Source: Streptomyces violaceoruber
GTDB taxonomy: Bacteria; Actinomycetota; Actinomycetes; Streptomycetales; Streptomycetaceae
Assembly (NCBI RefSeq): GCF_033406955.1
Contig: NZ_CP137734.1
Coordinates: 248,001 to 312,000, forward strand
Direction: 5' to 3'
DNA length: 64,000 nt
Made by a program: the position numbers and the translations under genes. This document shows, in pieces, positions 16,156-24,974 of this stretch. Under the pieces are notes generated by a model that worked only from the letters and a program-made list of their open reading frames with translations, was not told the origin of the DNA and did not search any database. Position 1 is the stretch's first letter, and each line of letters starts with the position of its first letter.

Positions 16156-16992
16156 ATGGTGAAAGCGGTCAACACCCGGTCGGTCGACCAGGAACTCGTG
16201 AAGGGCCCCGTCGACAAGGCGATGGAGGTGCTCGATGCGCTCGTCCAGCCCGGCGGACCTCACCGGCTCGGAGAGATCGCGCGCCGCACGGGACTGACCA
16301 AGCCGACCGTCCACCGGCACCTGCGGACCATGGCGGAGTACGGCTTCGCAGAGCCCGCCGAGGGCGGCAGCTACCGCCCGGGGCCCCGGCTGCTGGGGCT
16401 GGCGGCGGCGGCCCTGAGCGACAGCCGGGTGCTGGAGCTGACCAGGCCCGCCCTCGCCGACCTGCGCCGGCGCACCGGCCATGTCGCGTTCTACGCGGTG
16501 CGCCACGCGTCGGACGCCGTGCACCTGGAGCAGTCGGAGCCGGCCCGTGAGTACCGGATGGGCACCCGGCCCGGCCACCGGACACCGCTCCACACCTGCG
16601 GCGTGGGGCTCGCCATGCTCTCCGCGCTGCCCACCGAGGAGGTCGCGGCGCTCCTGGACGCACCGGACCTGGAGGCGCGCACGCCGAACACGCCCGCCGA
16701 CCCGGCCGCGCTGCGGGCGGTACTCGCGCGGGCGGCAGTGTGCGGCTACGCCGTGGACGACGAGTACGACGAGCCGGACGTGCGGTCGGTGGCGGCTCCC
16801 GTGCTGGACGCGGAGGGCCGGGCCGTGGGCGCCATCGGCATCGCGGGACTGACCTTCACCCTCGACCCCGGCAGTGTGGAGGTGTTCGGGCCGATGGTGC
16901 GGGCCGCCGCGCGCACGGTGTCCGCCGGGCTCGGCGCGCGCACCCCCGTACTCGGCGTGGTGGACACGGTCCGGGGAGGCGAGGAGGCGTGA
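16156..16992 (+). CDS. IclR-family transcriptional regulator
   Basis: A 278-residue regulator. The winged helix lies at about 20-80 (HRLGEIARRTGLTKPTVHRHLRTMAEYGF) and the IclR effector domain at about 95-265 (VHLEQSEP, HTCGVGLAMLSALP, GAIGIAGLTFT). It probably controls the divergent oligopeptide-type ABC operon and the serine hydrolase gene behind it. The ATG at 16156 is preferred over 16126 because a -10 hexamer lies 7 nt upstream. The stop overlaps the next GTG start (GTGA), so regulator and hydrolase are co-translated. Confidence 0.92.
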   Translation: MVKAVNTRSVDQELVKGPVDKAMEVLDALVQPGGPHRLGEIARRTGLTKPTVHRHLRTMAEYGFAEPAEGGSYRPGPRLLGLAAAALSDSRVLELTRPALADLRRRTGHVAFYAVRHASDAVHLEQSEPAREYRMGTRPGHRTPLHTCGVGLAMLSALPTEEVAALLDAPDLEARTPNTPADPAALRAVLARAAVCGYAVDDEYDEPDVRSVAAPVLDAEGRAVGAIGIAGLTFTLDPGSVEVFGPMVRAAARTVSAGLGARTPVLGVVDTVRGGEEA

Positions 16993-18050
16993 GCGCCCTG
17001 GCCGAACTGCTCGCCGAAGGACGGGACCAGCGGATCTGCTCCGGCGCCGCCTGGTCCGTCGGGGGCCCGCAGGGGCCGCTGGACCGGGGCTGGACCGGCA
17101 CCCGTTGCTGGGACGGACCGCCGCTGGACGGCGACGACGTGTGGGACCTCGCCTCGGTCACCAAGCCGATCGCCGGTCTCGTGGTCATGGCGCTCGTCGA
17201 ACGCGGCGCGCTCGGCCTCGACGACACCGTGGGCGGGTACCTTCCGGACTACCGGGACGGCGACAAGGCGGAGCTGACCGTGCGTCAACTCCTCGCGCAC
17301 ACCTCGGGGATACCGGGCCAGGTGCCGCTGTACCGCGATCACCCCACCCGTGCGGCGCTGCTGGAGGCGGTACGGCTGCTGCCGTTGACCGCGAAGCCCG
17401 GCACCCGCGTGCAGTACTCCTCGCAGGGCTTCATCGTCCTCGGCCTGATCGCCGAGGCGGCGGCCGGGGAGCCGCTGGAGGCACTGGTGGAGCGGCTGGT
17501 GTGCGCGCCGCTCGGCCTGCGCGACACCGTCTTCCGGCCGGACGCCGGGCGCCGGGCACGGGCGGTGGCCACCGAGGACTGCCCCTGGCGCGGCCGCCGG
17601 GTGGTGGGCGAGGTCCACGACGAGAACGCGGTGGTGCTCGGCGGGGTCGGCGGGCACGCGGGGCTGTTCTCCACCCTCGCGGACATGGAACGGCTGGGCG
17701 CCGCCCTCGCTGCCGGGGGCCGGGGCCTCCTGCGGCCCGAGACCTTCGCCCTGATGACGGCCGCCCACACGGACGGCCTGGCGCTGCGCCGCGCTCTGGC
17801 CTGGCAGGGCCGTGACCCGGTCGGCTCCCCCGCCGGGGAGGTGTTCGGCCCGGAGTCCTACGGCCACACGGGCTTCACCGGCACCAGCCTGTGGGTCGAC
17901 CCGGCCACGCGACGGTATGCCGTGCTGCTCACCAACCGGGTGCACCCGACGAGGACGGGTGACGGGATCGTCGCGCTGCGCCGGGCGTTCCACGACGCGG
18001 CCGCCGTGCTGCCCCCGGTGGCTGCCGGGGGCCGCCACGGTGTGGAATGA
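16989..18050 (+). CDS. Serine hydrolase, class C beta-lactamase family
   Basis: A 353-residue cytoplasmic serine hydrolase with a penicillin-recognising fold. The SxxK motif is Ser56-Val-Thr-Lys59 (DLASVTKPIAG), the second motif is a Tyr-Ser-Ser variant at 143-145 (VQYSSQGF), and the third is GHTGFTG near the C-terminus. There is no signal peptide, so it is more likely an esterase, D-aminopeptidase or amidase than an antibiotic-degrading enzyme. Its GTG start overlaps the iclR stop. The location suggests it processes the compound brought in by the divergent ABC importer. Confidence 0.85.
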   Translation: MSALAELLAEGRDQRICSGAAWSVGGPQGPLDRGWTGTRCWDGPPLDGDDVWDLASVTKPIAGLVVMALVERGALGLDDTVGGYLPDYRDGDKAELTVRQLLAHTSGIPGQVPLYRDHPTRAALLEAVRLLPLTAKPGTRVQYSSQGFIVLGLIAEAAAGEPLEALVERLVCAPLGLRDTVFRPDAGRRARAVATEDCPWRGRRVVGEVHDENAVVLGGVGGHAGLFSTLADMERLGAALAAGGRGLLRPETFALMTAAHTDGLALRRALAWQGRDPVGSPAGEVFGPESYGHTGFTGTSLWVDPATRRYAVLLTNRVHPTRTGDGIVALRRAFHDAAAVLPPVAAGGRHGVE

Positions 18051-18054
18051 GCCG

Positions 18055-18588
18055 GTGAACTCCTCCGCACCGGGCGCCGAGCGCCCCGAACGCGCCCGCC
18101 CCGCCGCCCAGAGCCTCACCGGTGTCGGCCTCGCCGTCCTCGACCCCGCCGGACGGGTGCTGCTGGGGCTCGGCCACGACGGACGCTGGGAGCTGCCCGG
18201 CGGCAAGGTCGACGCGGGCGAGGACTTCGAGACGGCCGCCGCCCGGGAGTTGGCGGAGGAGACCGGGCTCGTGGCGGCCCCCGCGGAGGTGCGGGTGCTG
18301 GCCGTGCTCGTCGACGGCGTGGGCGGGCTGACCCGGGTGACGGCGGCGGCCGTCACCGGGTGGGCGGCCGGGACGCCCCGGGTCACCGAGCCCGACAAGA
18401 TCGAACGCTGGGAGTGGTTCGCCCGCGAGTCGGTCCCGTCCGCGCTGTTCCCGCCGTCCGCCTCGGTCCTGGACTGCCTGTGGCCCGCGGCGCAGCGGCG
18501 GGGTGCGGACGGAGTGCGGCACTATGCGGTGGCCGGTCCCGCCGTGAAGGGCCGCACGAGCCCGGACGGGCGCGCCGCGTCGCGGTAG
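18055..18588 (+). CDS. NUDIX hydrolase
   Basis: A 177-residue NUDIX protein that should cleave a nucleoside diphosphate linked to another group. The NUDIX box GX5EX7REUXEEXGU is intact in GGKVDAGEDFETAAARELAEETGLV (roughly residues 45-69), with GRWELPGGK in front. The C-terminal region is a long Ala/Gly/Arg-rich tail. I start at GTG 18055, just after the hydrolase stop; GTG 18040 is an alternative that would overlap that gene. It is probably third in the iclR operon, but a link to its substrate is not evident. Confidence 0.75.
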   Translation: MNSSAPGAERPERARPAAQSLTGVGLAVLDPAGRVLLGLGHDGRWELPGGKVDAGEDFETAAARELAEETGLVAAPAEVRVLAVLVDGVGGLTRVTAAAVTGWAAGTPRVTEPDKIERWEWFARESVPSALFPPSASVLDCLWPAAQRRGADGVRHYAVAGPAVKGRTSPDGRAASR

Positions 18589-18637
18589 GTCTCGCCGTGG
18601 CGGCGGAAGGCGGCCCCGCGTTCTTCCGCCGCACACA

Positions 18638-18680
18638 TTGACATGAACGCGCCCCGGCGCAACGCTGAGAGCGCTCTCAG
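18638..18680 (+). promoter_or_regulatory. Promoter and LacI-type operator of the second GH64 gene
   Basis: TTGACATG (18638-18645) and CAACGCTG (18660-18667) give a -35/-10 pair like that of the first GH64 gene. A perfect 16-bp palindrome, CTGAGAGCGCTCTCAG (18665-18680), covers the predicted transcription start. Its core GAGCGCTC is the centre of the known CebR box (TGGGAGCGCTCCCA), so a CebR/BglR-type LacI protein is the likely repressor. Confidence 0.6.
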
Positions 18681-18719
18681 AATCGGTACGGACCAATTCC
18701 CCCACACCCGCACGGAGGT

Positions 18720-18733
18720 GGAGAGTGCTCTCC
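18720..18733. promoter_or_regulatory. Second operator-like repeat over the GH64 start codon
   Basis: GGAGAG-TG-CTCTCC is an inverted repeat with 6-bp arms that contains the GTG start at 18725. It resembles the upstream palindrome at 18665-18680 and could be a second repressor half-site or block translation initiation. Confidence 0.35.
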
Positions 18734-19921
18734 CGACTCAGACACCGTCTGCTCGCCGTGGCCGCGGCCGCAGGCCTGACCGGCGCCCTGCTCTCGTTCG
18801 GCGCCGCACCGCCCGCGGACGCCGCGGTGCCCGCCACCATCCCCCTGAAGATCACCAACAACTCCGCTCGTGGCGACGCCGTCCACATCTACAACCTGGG
18901 CACCTCGCTGACGACCGGTCAGCAGGGCTGGGCGGACGAGAACGGAACCTTCCACGCCTGGCCCGCCGGCGGCAATCCCCCCACCCCCGCACCGGACGCG
19001 TCCATCCCCGGACCGGCCGCGGGACAGACCAAGACCATCCGGATCCCGAAGCTGTCGGGACGCATCTACTTCTCCTACGGCCAGAAGCTGGACTTCCGGC
19101 TCACCACCGGCGGCCTGGTCCAGCCCGCCGTGCAGAACCCCAGCGACCCCAACCGCAACATCCTCTTCAACTGGTCCGAGTACACGCTCAACGACGGCGG
19201 GCTGTGGCTGAACAGCACCCAGGTCGACATGTTCTCCGCGCCCTACACGGTCGGCGTGCAGCGCGCCGACGGCGGCGTGACCAGCGCCGGACAGCTCAAG
19301 GCCGGTGGCTACCGCGGGGTGTTCGACGCGCTGCGGGCCCAGCCGGGCTGGGGCGGGCTGATCCAGACCCGGCCCGACGGCACCGTACTGCGGGCGCTGG
19401 CGCCCCTGTACGGGGTGGAGACCGGGGCGCTGCCCGCGTCGGTCATGGACGACTACGTCAACCGGGTCTGGCAGAAGTACGCGTCGACCACCCTCACCGT
19501 CACGCCCTTCGGCGACCGTCCGGACACCAAGTACTTCGGACGCGTCTCGGGCAACGTCATGAACTTCACCAACACCTCCGGCGCGGTCGTCACCAGCTTC
19601 CAGAAGCCGGACGCCTCCAGCGTCTTCGGCTGCCACCGGCTCCTGGACGCGCCCAACGACCAGGTGCGCGGGCCGATCTCGCGCACGCTGTGCGCCGGCT
19701 TCAACCGCTCGACGCTGCTGAGCAACCCCAACCAGCCCGATCCCTCGGCGGCGAACTTCTACCGGGACCCGGTGACCAACCACTACGCCCGGATCATCCA
19801 CGAGCGCATGGCCGACGGGAAGGCGTACGCGTTCGCCTTCGACGACGTCGGCAACCACGAGTCGCTGGTGCACGACGGCAACCCGGCCGAGGCCAGGCTC
19901 ACGCTCGCCCCGCTCGACTGA
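18725..19921 (+). CDS. GH64 endo-beta-1,3-glucanase, second paralogue
   Basis: A 398-residue secreted enzyme closely similar along its whole length to the GH64 protein at 1440. The signal peptide ends about residue 34 (ADAAVP). Catalytic Glu152 (FNWSEYTLND) and Asp168 (STQVDMFSAP) keep the 16-residue spacing, and APNDQVRGPISRTLCA and AFDDVGNHESLVHDG are conserved. It should release laminarioligosaccharides that the adjacent ABC system and beta-glucosidase could use. GTG at 18725 follows GGAGGTG closely. It faces the beta-glucosidase gene convergently, with a shared terminator. Confidence 0.93.
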   Translation: MLSRLRHRLLAVAAAAGLTGALLSFGAAPPADAAVPATIPLKITNNSARGDAVHIYNLGTSLTTGQQGWADENGTFHAWPAGGNPPTPAPDASIPGPAAGQTKTIRIPKLSGRIYFSYGQKLDFRLTTGGLVQPAVQNPSDPNRNILFNWSEYTLNDGGLWLNSTQVDMFSAPYTVGVQRADGGVTSAGQLKAGGYRGVFDALRAQPGWGGLIQTRPDGTVLRALAPLYGVETGALPASVMDDYVNRVWQKYASTTLTVTPFGDRPDTKYFGRVSGNVMNFTNTSGAVVTSFQKPDASSVFGCHRLLDAPNDQVRGPISRTLCAGFNRSTLLSNPNQPDPSAANFYRDPVTNHYARIIHERMADGKAYAFAFDDVGNHESLVHDGNPAEARLTLAPLD

Positions 19922-19939
19922 GCCGGCGGCGGGCACGCG

Positions 19940-19982
19940 TCCGCCCCCGTCCTCGGCCGGCGCGGCGGAGGACGGGGGCGGA
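19940..19982. terminator. Bidirectional 15-bp terminator between GH64 and beta-glucosidase genes
   Basis: The arms 19940-19954 and 19968-19982 (TCCGCCCCCGTCCTC and its complement) pair perfectly over a 13-nt loop, between two convergent genes. It probably ends both transcripts. Confidence 0.8.
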
Positions 19983-20034
19983 ACACGGGTGCGGCACCCG
20001 GCGGGGCGAGCTGTCGGGCACCGCACCGGCCCGG

Positions 20035-21474
20035 TCAGGCGCCGGGCAGTACGCCGGTGCGGGCGACCTCGGAGTACCAGCGGGCGCTCGCCTTGGGGAT
20101 GCGGGTGCCGGTCGGGTAGTCGACGTAGACCGCGCCGAAGCGCTTGCTGTAGCCGTGCGCCCACTCGAAGTTGTCCAGCAGGGACCACAGGAAGTAGCCG
20201 CGCACGTCCGCACCGTCCAGGATGGCCTGGTGGACGGCGGCCAGGTGACCGCGGACGTAGGCGATCCGGGCGGGGTCGTTGACCTGCCCCTCGGGATCGG
20301 CGTAGTCGTCGAAGGCGGCGCCGTTCTCGGTGATGACCAGCGGCAGCCTCGGGAAGTCGGCGGACAGCCGGCGCAGCAGGTCGTACAGGCCGGTGGGGTC
20401 GACGGCCCAGCCCATGGCGGTGGTGTCGCCGGGCGGCTGGTGGAAGGCGACCCGGTCGGCTCCCGGCCAGGGGCTGTGGGAGCTGTTGCCGTGCCCGTCG
20501 GACGTGTGGGCGCCGCTGCCGTCGGTCTCGGAGACGACGGTGGGCGTGTAGTAGTTGACGCCGAGGAAGTCCAGCGGCTGGTGGGCCTGGCGCAGGTCGC
20601 CGTCCTGCACGAAGGACCAGTCGGTCAGCTCGGCGGTGTCCTTCAGCAGGTCCTCCGGGTAGGCACCGTTCAGCATCGGGCCGGTGAAGACCCGGTTGGC
20701 CAGGGCGTCGATCCGGCGGGCCGCGTCGGCGTCGCCCTCGCTGCCGGTGAGCGGGCGGACGTGGTGGATGTTGAGGGTGACGGAGACCTGGGCGTCGGCG
20801 CGGACCCGTTCGCGCAGCGCCTGGACGGCCAGGCCGTGCGCCAGGTTGAGGTGGTGGGCGGCGCGCAGCGCGGCGACCGGGTCGGTGCGGCCCGGCGCGT
20901 GCACGCCGGATCCGTAGCCGAGGAAGGCACTGCACCAGGGCTCGTTGAGGGTGGTCCAGGTCTTCACCCGGTCGCCCAGGGCGTCGGCGGCAAGGGCCGC
21001 GTACTCGGCGAACCGCTCGGCCGTGGCGCGCTCGGGCCAGCCGCCGGCGTCCTCCAGTTCCTGGGGCAGGTCCCAGTGGTAGAGGGTGGCGACGGGCTGG
21101 ATGCCCTTCTCCAGCAGCTCGTCCACCAGCCGCCGGTAGAAGTCCAGGCCCTTCTGCACGGCGGGGCCGCGGCCGGTGGGCTGGATCCGGGGCCAGGCGA
21201 GGGAGAAGCGGTAGGCGCCCAGGCCGAGTTCGGCCATGAGGGCGACGTCCTCGCTCCGGCGGTGGTAGTGGTCGGTGGCGACGTCACCGGTGTCACCGTT
21301 GCGGACCCGGCCGGGGGTGCGGGCGTAGGTGTCCCAGATGGAGGGGGTGCGGCCGTCCTCCGCGGCGGCTCCCTCGACCTGGTAGGAAGCGGTGGCGGAG
21401 CCCCAGAGGAAGCCCTTGGGGAAGGTGCGGGCGGCGTCCGGGGCGGACGCGGTCCGGTGTGCTGCGGTGACCAC
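20035..21474 (-). CDS. GH1 beta-glucosidase, intracellular
   Basis: A 479-residue GH1 enzyme without signal peptide, predicted to split imported beta-glucosyl disaccharides into glucose. The acid/base is Glu178 in TTLNEPW and the nucleophile Glu383 in [20 protein letters not shown] and [15 protein letters not shown] are family signatures. It is last in a binding protein-permease-permease-glucosidase operon, the same order as the Streptomyces ceb cluster where it is called bglC. The neighbouring GH64 enzyme makes laminaribiose-type substrates plausible besides cellobiose. The GTG at 21474 follows AAAGGA. Confidence 0.93.
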   Translation of the reverse strand: MVTAAHRTASAPDAARTFPKGFLWGSATASYQVEGAAAEDGRTPSIWDTYARTPGRVRNGDTGDVATDHYHRRSEDVALMAELGLGAYRFSLAWPRIQPTGRGPAVQKGLDFYRRLVDELLEKGIQPVATLYHWDLPQELEDAGGWPERATAERFAEYAALAADALGDRVKTWTTLNEPWCSAFLGYGSGVHAPGRTDPVAALRAAHHLNLAHGLAVQALRERVRADAQVSVTLNIHHVRPLTGSEGDADAARRIDALANRVFTGPMLNGAYPEDLLKDTAELTDWSFVQDGDLRQAHQPLDFLGVNYYTPTVVSETDGSGAHTSDGHGNSSHSPWPGADRVAFHQPPGDTTAMGWAVDPTGLYDLLRRLSADFPRLPLVITENGAAFDDYADPEGQVNDPARIAYVRGHLAAVHQAILDGADVRGYFLWSLLDNFEWAHGYSKRFGAVYVDYPTGTRIPKASARWYSEVARTGVLPGA

Positions 21475-21520
21475 GTAAGTCCTTTCGGATGGGGATGCTG
21501 GGTACGGCGGGGGCGGCGGG

Positions 21521-22444
21521 TCAGCCCTTGACGGCTCCCGCCATGATGCCGCTGACGATCTGGCGGCCGAAGACGACGAACATCGCCAGCAGCGGCAGGG
21601 TGCCGAGCAGCGCGCCGGCCATGATCAGCGACTGGTCGCGGACGTAGCCCGCACTGAGCTGGGTGAGCGCGACGGGGACCGTCGGGTTGGTCATGTCGAG
21701 GACCACGAACGGCCAGAAGAAGTCGTTCCACGCGTGCACGAACGTGATCATGAACAGGACGGCCATCGCGGGCCGCGCGATGGGCAGCACGATGCTGAAG
21801 AAGATCCGCAGCGAGTGCGCCCCGTCCACGCGTCCGGCCTCGACGAGCTCGTCCGGCAGCGCCTCCGTCAGGTACTGCCGCATGAAGAACACGCCGACCG
21901 CGCTCACCAGGGTCGGGAAGATGACGGCGGGCAGCTGCTGCGACCAGCCCAGGTCGGCCATCATCATGAACAGCGGCACGACCGCGAGCTGCGGCGGCAC
22001 CATCATGGTGCCGATCACCAGCATGAGCAGGGCGTTGCGCCCCTTGAACCGCAGCTTGGCGAAGGCGAACCCGGCGAGGGTGGCGAACAGCACCGTGGAC
22101 AGGGCGATCACCCCGGCCACGATGAGGCTGTTGACCATGGCCTTGCCCATCGCGGCCTCGTCCCAGGCCCGGGCGAGGTTGCTGAACAGGTTGGGGCCGG
22201 GCAGGAACGGGGGCGGCGTCTGGCTGACCCGGGTGTTGTCGGTGGACGCGGCCACCATGGTCCAGTACAGCGGGAAGATCGACAGGATCGCCATGACGGC
22301 GAGCAGCACATAGGCGAGCGGGCCGGCGTGGTGCTGGCGGCCCGCGCGCTGGCGCAGCAGCCGGCGGCCACCGCGGCCGGCCGGTTTCGCGGCGGAGGTC
22401 CGGGCCGGGGCGTCGGTCCGGGCCGGGAGACTTTGGGTGGTCAT
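21521..22444 (-). CDS. Sugar ABC transporter permease (CebG/MalG type)
   Basis: A 307-residue inner-membrane permease with six predicted helices, the first at about 42-66 ([20 protein letters not shown]). The EAA coupling loop reads [24 protein letters not shown], typical of carbohydrate uptake 1 importers. It forms the channel with the CebF-like protein encoded 12 nt upstream. No dedicated ATPase is encoded in the operon, consistent with the shared MsiK ATPase known for streptomycete sugar importers. A glucosidase gene follows after 46 nt. Confidence 0.92.
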   Translation of the reverse strand: MTTQSLPARTDAPARTSAAKPAGRGGRRLLRQRAGRQHHAGPLAYVLLAVMAILSIFPLYWTMVAASTDNTRVSQTPPPFLPGPNLFSNLARAWDEAAMGKAMVNSLIVAGVIALSTVLFATLAGFAFAKLRFKGRNALLMLVIGTMMVPPQLAVVPLFMMMADLGWSQQLPAVIFPTLVSAVGVFFMRQYLTEALPDELVEAGRVDGAHSLRIFFSIVLPIARPAMAVLFMITFVHAWNDFFWPFVVLDMTNPTVPVALTQLSAGYVRDQSLIMAGALLGTLPLLAMFVVFGRQIVSGIMAGAVKG

Positions 22445-22456
22445 CGCGACTCCAGG

Positions 22457-23452
22457 TCAGGACGTGCGGGAGCGCAGGCGCTTGATGACGCGCTGCACGA
22501 CGAAGACGAGGACCAGCAGCATGAACATCGCCCAGGCGACGGTCGCCGAGCGGCCCATCTGGTAGTTCTTCCAGCCCTCCTCGTACAGGAGCAGGCCCAG
22601 CGTCTGGTACTGGTTGTCCGCGCCGCCGGTGACACCGTTGGGCCCCTGCCCGAAGATCAGCGGCTCGCCGAAGAGCTGGGTGGCGCCGATCGTGGAGAGC
22701 ACGATGGTGAAGACGATGGTGGAACGGATCCCGGGAATGGTGACGTGGATGAACTGCTTCCACCGCGAGGCGCCGTCGAGGGAGGCCGCCTCGTAGCGGT
22801 CGGCGGGGATGGCCTGCATCGCGGCCAGGTAGAGCAGCGCGTTGTAGCCGGTCCAGCGCCAGATGACGATGGTGGAGATCGCGACCTGGGCGGGCCACTT
22901 GTCGGCCTCCCAGTCCACCGGGTCGATCCCGACCGAGCCGAGCGCCCAGTTGATCATGCCGAAGTCGCGCTCGAAGATCATGGTGAAGACGAGGGCGGCC
23001 GCGGCGACCGAGGTGGCGTACGGGACCAGGGAGGCGACCCGGAAGAACAGCGAGGCGCGCATCCGGTAGTTGAGCAGGTGCGCCATGCCGAGCGCCATCA
23101 TCAACTGCGGCACCGTGGAGATGACGCCGATGGTGATCGTGTTCTGCACCGCGTTCCAGAACCGCGAATCACCCCACAGCTCGACGTAGTTGTCGAACGC
23201 CACCCACTCCATGACATCGAGGGTGGCCAGCTCCACGTCGTGCAGGGAGATCCACGAGGTGTAGATCAGCGGGTAGAAGCTGAACGCGGCGAAGACGATG
23301 AAGAACGGCGCGACGAACGCGTACGGGGCGCCCTTGATGTCGAGCCGGTGCCAGAGCGCGCCGCGCCGCCGGGCGGTGCCCTCGCCGCCCGGGCGGGGAG
23401 AGGGCCGCGGAGGCTCGTCCCCGGCCAGGGCCTTGGTGGTGGAGGTGGCCAC
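22457..23452 (-). CDS. Sugar ABC transporter permease (CebF/MalF type)
   Basis: A 331-residue permease. An Arg/Pro/Gly-rich cytoplasmic N-terminus is followed by helices starting about residue 46 (YAFVAPFFIVFAAFSFYPLIY). The coupling loop is EAASLDGASRWKQFIHVTIPGIR. GTG at 23452 is chosen because AGGAAGG lies upstream and the longer frame has no ribosome site. The gene follows the binding-protein gene after a 104-nt gap that contains a strong nested hairpin, probably lowering permease expression relative to the binding protein. Confidence 0.92.
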   Translation of the reverse strand: MATSTTKALAGDEPPRPSPRPGGEGTARRRGALWHRLDIKGAPYAFVAPFFIVFAAFSFYPLIYTSWISLHDVELATLDVMEWVAFDNYVELWGDSRFWNAVQNTITIGVISTVPQLMMALGMAHLLNYRMRASLFFRVASLVPYATSVAAAALVFTMIFERDFGMINWALGSVGIDPVDWEADKWPAQVAISTIVIWRWTGYNALLYLAAMQAIPADRYEAASLDGASRWKQFIHVTIPGIRSTIVFTIVLSTIGATQLFGEPLIFGQGPNGVTGGADNQYQTLGLLLYEEGWKNYQMGRSATVAWAMFMLLVLVFVVQRVIKRLRSRTS

Positions 23453-23490
23453 CGGACTTCCTTCCTGAGTGCGGTTGGGTGAGCCGGGCG

Positions 23491-23536
23491 CCGGGCCCGC
23501 CGGCCAGGACCTTGTCCTGGACGCGGGCGGGCCCGG
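23491..23536 (-). terminator. Nested stem-loop between binding-protein and permease genes
   Basis: An outer 11-bp stem (CCGGGCCCGCC 23491-23501 with GGCGGGCCCGG 23526-23536) encloses an inner 7-bp hairpin (CCAGGAC 23504-23510, loop CTT, GTCCTGG 23514-23520). Placed after the first gene of a sugar ABC operon, it is likely a partial terminator or 3' stabiliser giving excess binding protein. Confidence 0.7.
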
Positions 23537-23556
23537 TCGGCCTCGGGAGCGGAGAG

Positions 23557-24867
23557 TCAGCCGACCGCCTTCTCGATGCGCTCCCCGGTGGTCTTCCACG
23601 CCTCGTCACGCTTGGCGTCACCCTGCTCGATCAGGGCCAGGCCCTGGGAGAAGGTGTCCTTGATCGTGCCGTCCTTGCGGCCGAGAACCTGCTTGTCCGG
23701 GATCTCCTGGGCGGCGGCCCCGAAGATCTGTCCGATCGGCGCGCCGCTGAAGTACTCGGACTTGGCGTTCTTCACCTCGGGGCTGTCCAGCGCCGTGCGG
23801 GAGGAGGGGATGTTGCCGATCTCCTTGAAGATGTGCGCCTGCTGCTCGGGCGCGGTCAGCCAGGCGACGAGCTTCTTGGCCTCCTCCTTCACCGGGCTCT
23901 GCTCGACCACGCCGAGGAAGGAGCCGCCCCAGTTCGCGCCCTTGGGGGCCTTGGCGACGTCCCACTTGCCCTTGTTCGCGTCGCCGGCCTTCTCGCTGAT
24001 GTGGCTGAGCATCCACGCCGGGCACACCGCGGTGGCGAAAGTGCCGTTGGCCAGACCCGGGTCCCAACCCGGCTGGAACTGGCGGAGCTTGGCCGTCAGT
24101 CCGTCCTCCGCCGCGTCGGCGGAGAGGTTCCACGCCTCCTTGACGGCGGGGTTGGAGTCGTAGATCAGCTCGCCCTTGTCGTCGTAGTACTGCTCCGGGT
24201 AGCCGTAGACCATGGCGTTGAACAGGCCGCTGGCCGCGTCCATGTAGGCCACGTCGCCGCCCTTGAAGCCCTTCTTGAAGTCACGGCCGACCTCGACGTA
24301 CTTCTTCCAGTCGCCCGCCCACAGCTTGGCGACCTCTTCGCGGTCGGTGGGCAGACCCGCCTTCTCGAAGTAGTCCTTGCGGTAGCAGACGGCCATCGGG
24401 CCGATGTCGGTGCCCAGGCCCAGCACCTTGCCGTCCTCGGTGCTGATCTGGGACTCCTTCCACGGCAGGAAGTGGTCGGTGCCGGGCACGTCGGAGAAGT
24501 CCGCGAACTTGTCGGCCTGGGTCTCGGTGATCTCCTTGGCCCGGCCGATCTCGATGCCCTGGATGTCCTTCAGGCCCTTGCCCGCGGCGAGCCTGGTCTG
24601 CAGAGCCGTGTAGTACGTCTGCTCGTCACCGGCGATCTCGGCCTTGATGTCGACGTCGGGGTTCTCCTTCTCGTACTGCTCGAGAAGGCCGGTCTCCTTG
24701 ATGCCCATCACCCCGTACATGCCCATGGTGATGGTGACCTTGCCGTCCTTCTTGCCACCGCCGGTGGCCGAGTCGTCACCGCTGCTGCAGCCGACGACGA
24801 GCGCGAGCGCGCCGACGGCCGCGGCCGTCGCCACCGCCTTTCTGCGCAACGAACCGAGAGTGCCCAT
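23557..24867 (-). CDS. Sugar-binding lipoprotein of ABC importer (CebE type)
   Basis: A 436-residue extracellular binding lipoprotein. The signal peptide ends with lipobox LVVGC (Cys27), followed by a Ser/Asp/Gly linker and an SBP_bac_1 fold (VTITMGMYGVMG, LYDF-type DKFADF, KAPKGANWGGSFLGVV). It should deliver beta-glucosyl oligosaccharides to the CebF/CebG-like permeases. The ATG at 24867 follows GGAGGA. The gene is first in its operon and divergent from a LacI gene, with a twin operator between them. Cellobiose is the ligand of the classical ceb system; here the flanking beta-1,3-glucanase suggests laminarioligosaccharides as an alternative. Confidence 0.9.
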   Translation of the reverse strand: MGTLGSLRRKAVATAAAVGALALVVGCSSGDDSATGGGKKDGKVTITMGMYGVMGIKETGLLEQYEKENPDVDIKAEIAGDEQTYYTALQTRLAAGKGLKDIQGIEIGRAKEITETQADKFADFSDVPGTDHFLPWKESQISTEDGKVLGLGTDIGPMAVCYRKDYFEKAGLPTDREEVAKLWAGDWKKYVEVGRDFKKGFKGGDVAYMDAASGLFNAMVYGYPEQYYDDKGELIYDSNPAVKEAWNLSADAAEDGLTAKLRQFQPGWDPGLANGTFATAVCPAWMLSHISEKAGDANKGKWDVAKAPKGANWGGSFLGVVEQSPVKEEAKKLVAWLTAPEQQAHIFKEIGNIPSSRTALDSPEVKNAKSEYFSGAPIGQIFGAAAQEIPDKQVLGRKDGTIKDTFSQGLALIEQGDAKRDEAWKTTGERIEKAVG

Positions 24868-24974
24868 GGATCTCCTCCTAGCGACGGCGCTGACACATCG
24901 GAGTGACGAGTTCTGCGATGACTACTGCGATGGCTACAGCGGCTACAGCGATGAAAGACAGCGGCTCGAACAAG

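Noticed and set aside
4361..18050. A MurNAc / peptidoglycan-recycling cluster (D-lactate-type dehydrogenase, ROK, serine hydrolase, importer)
   Set aside because: No MurNAc-6-phosphate etherase or N-acetylglucosaminidase is present, the ROK protein looks catalytically dead, and a terminator separates the dehydrogenase from the rest.
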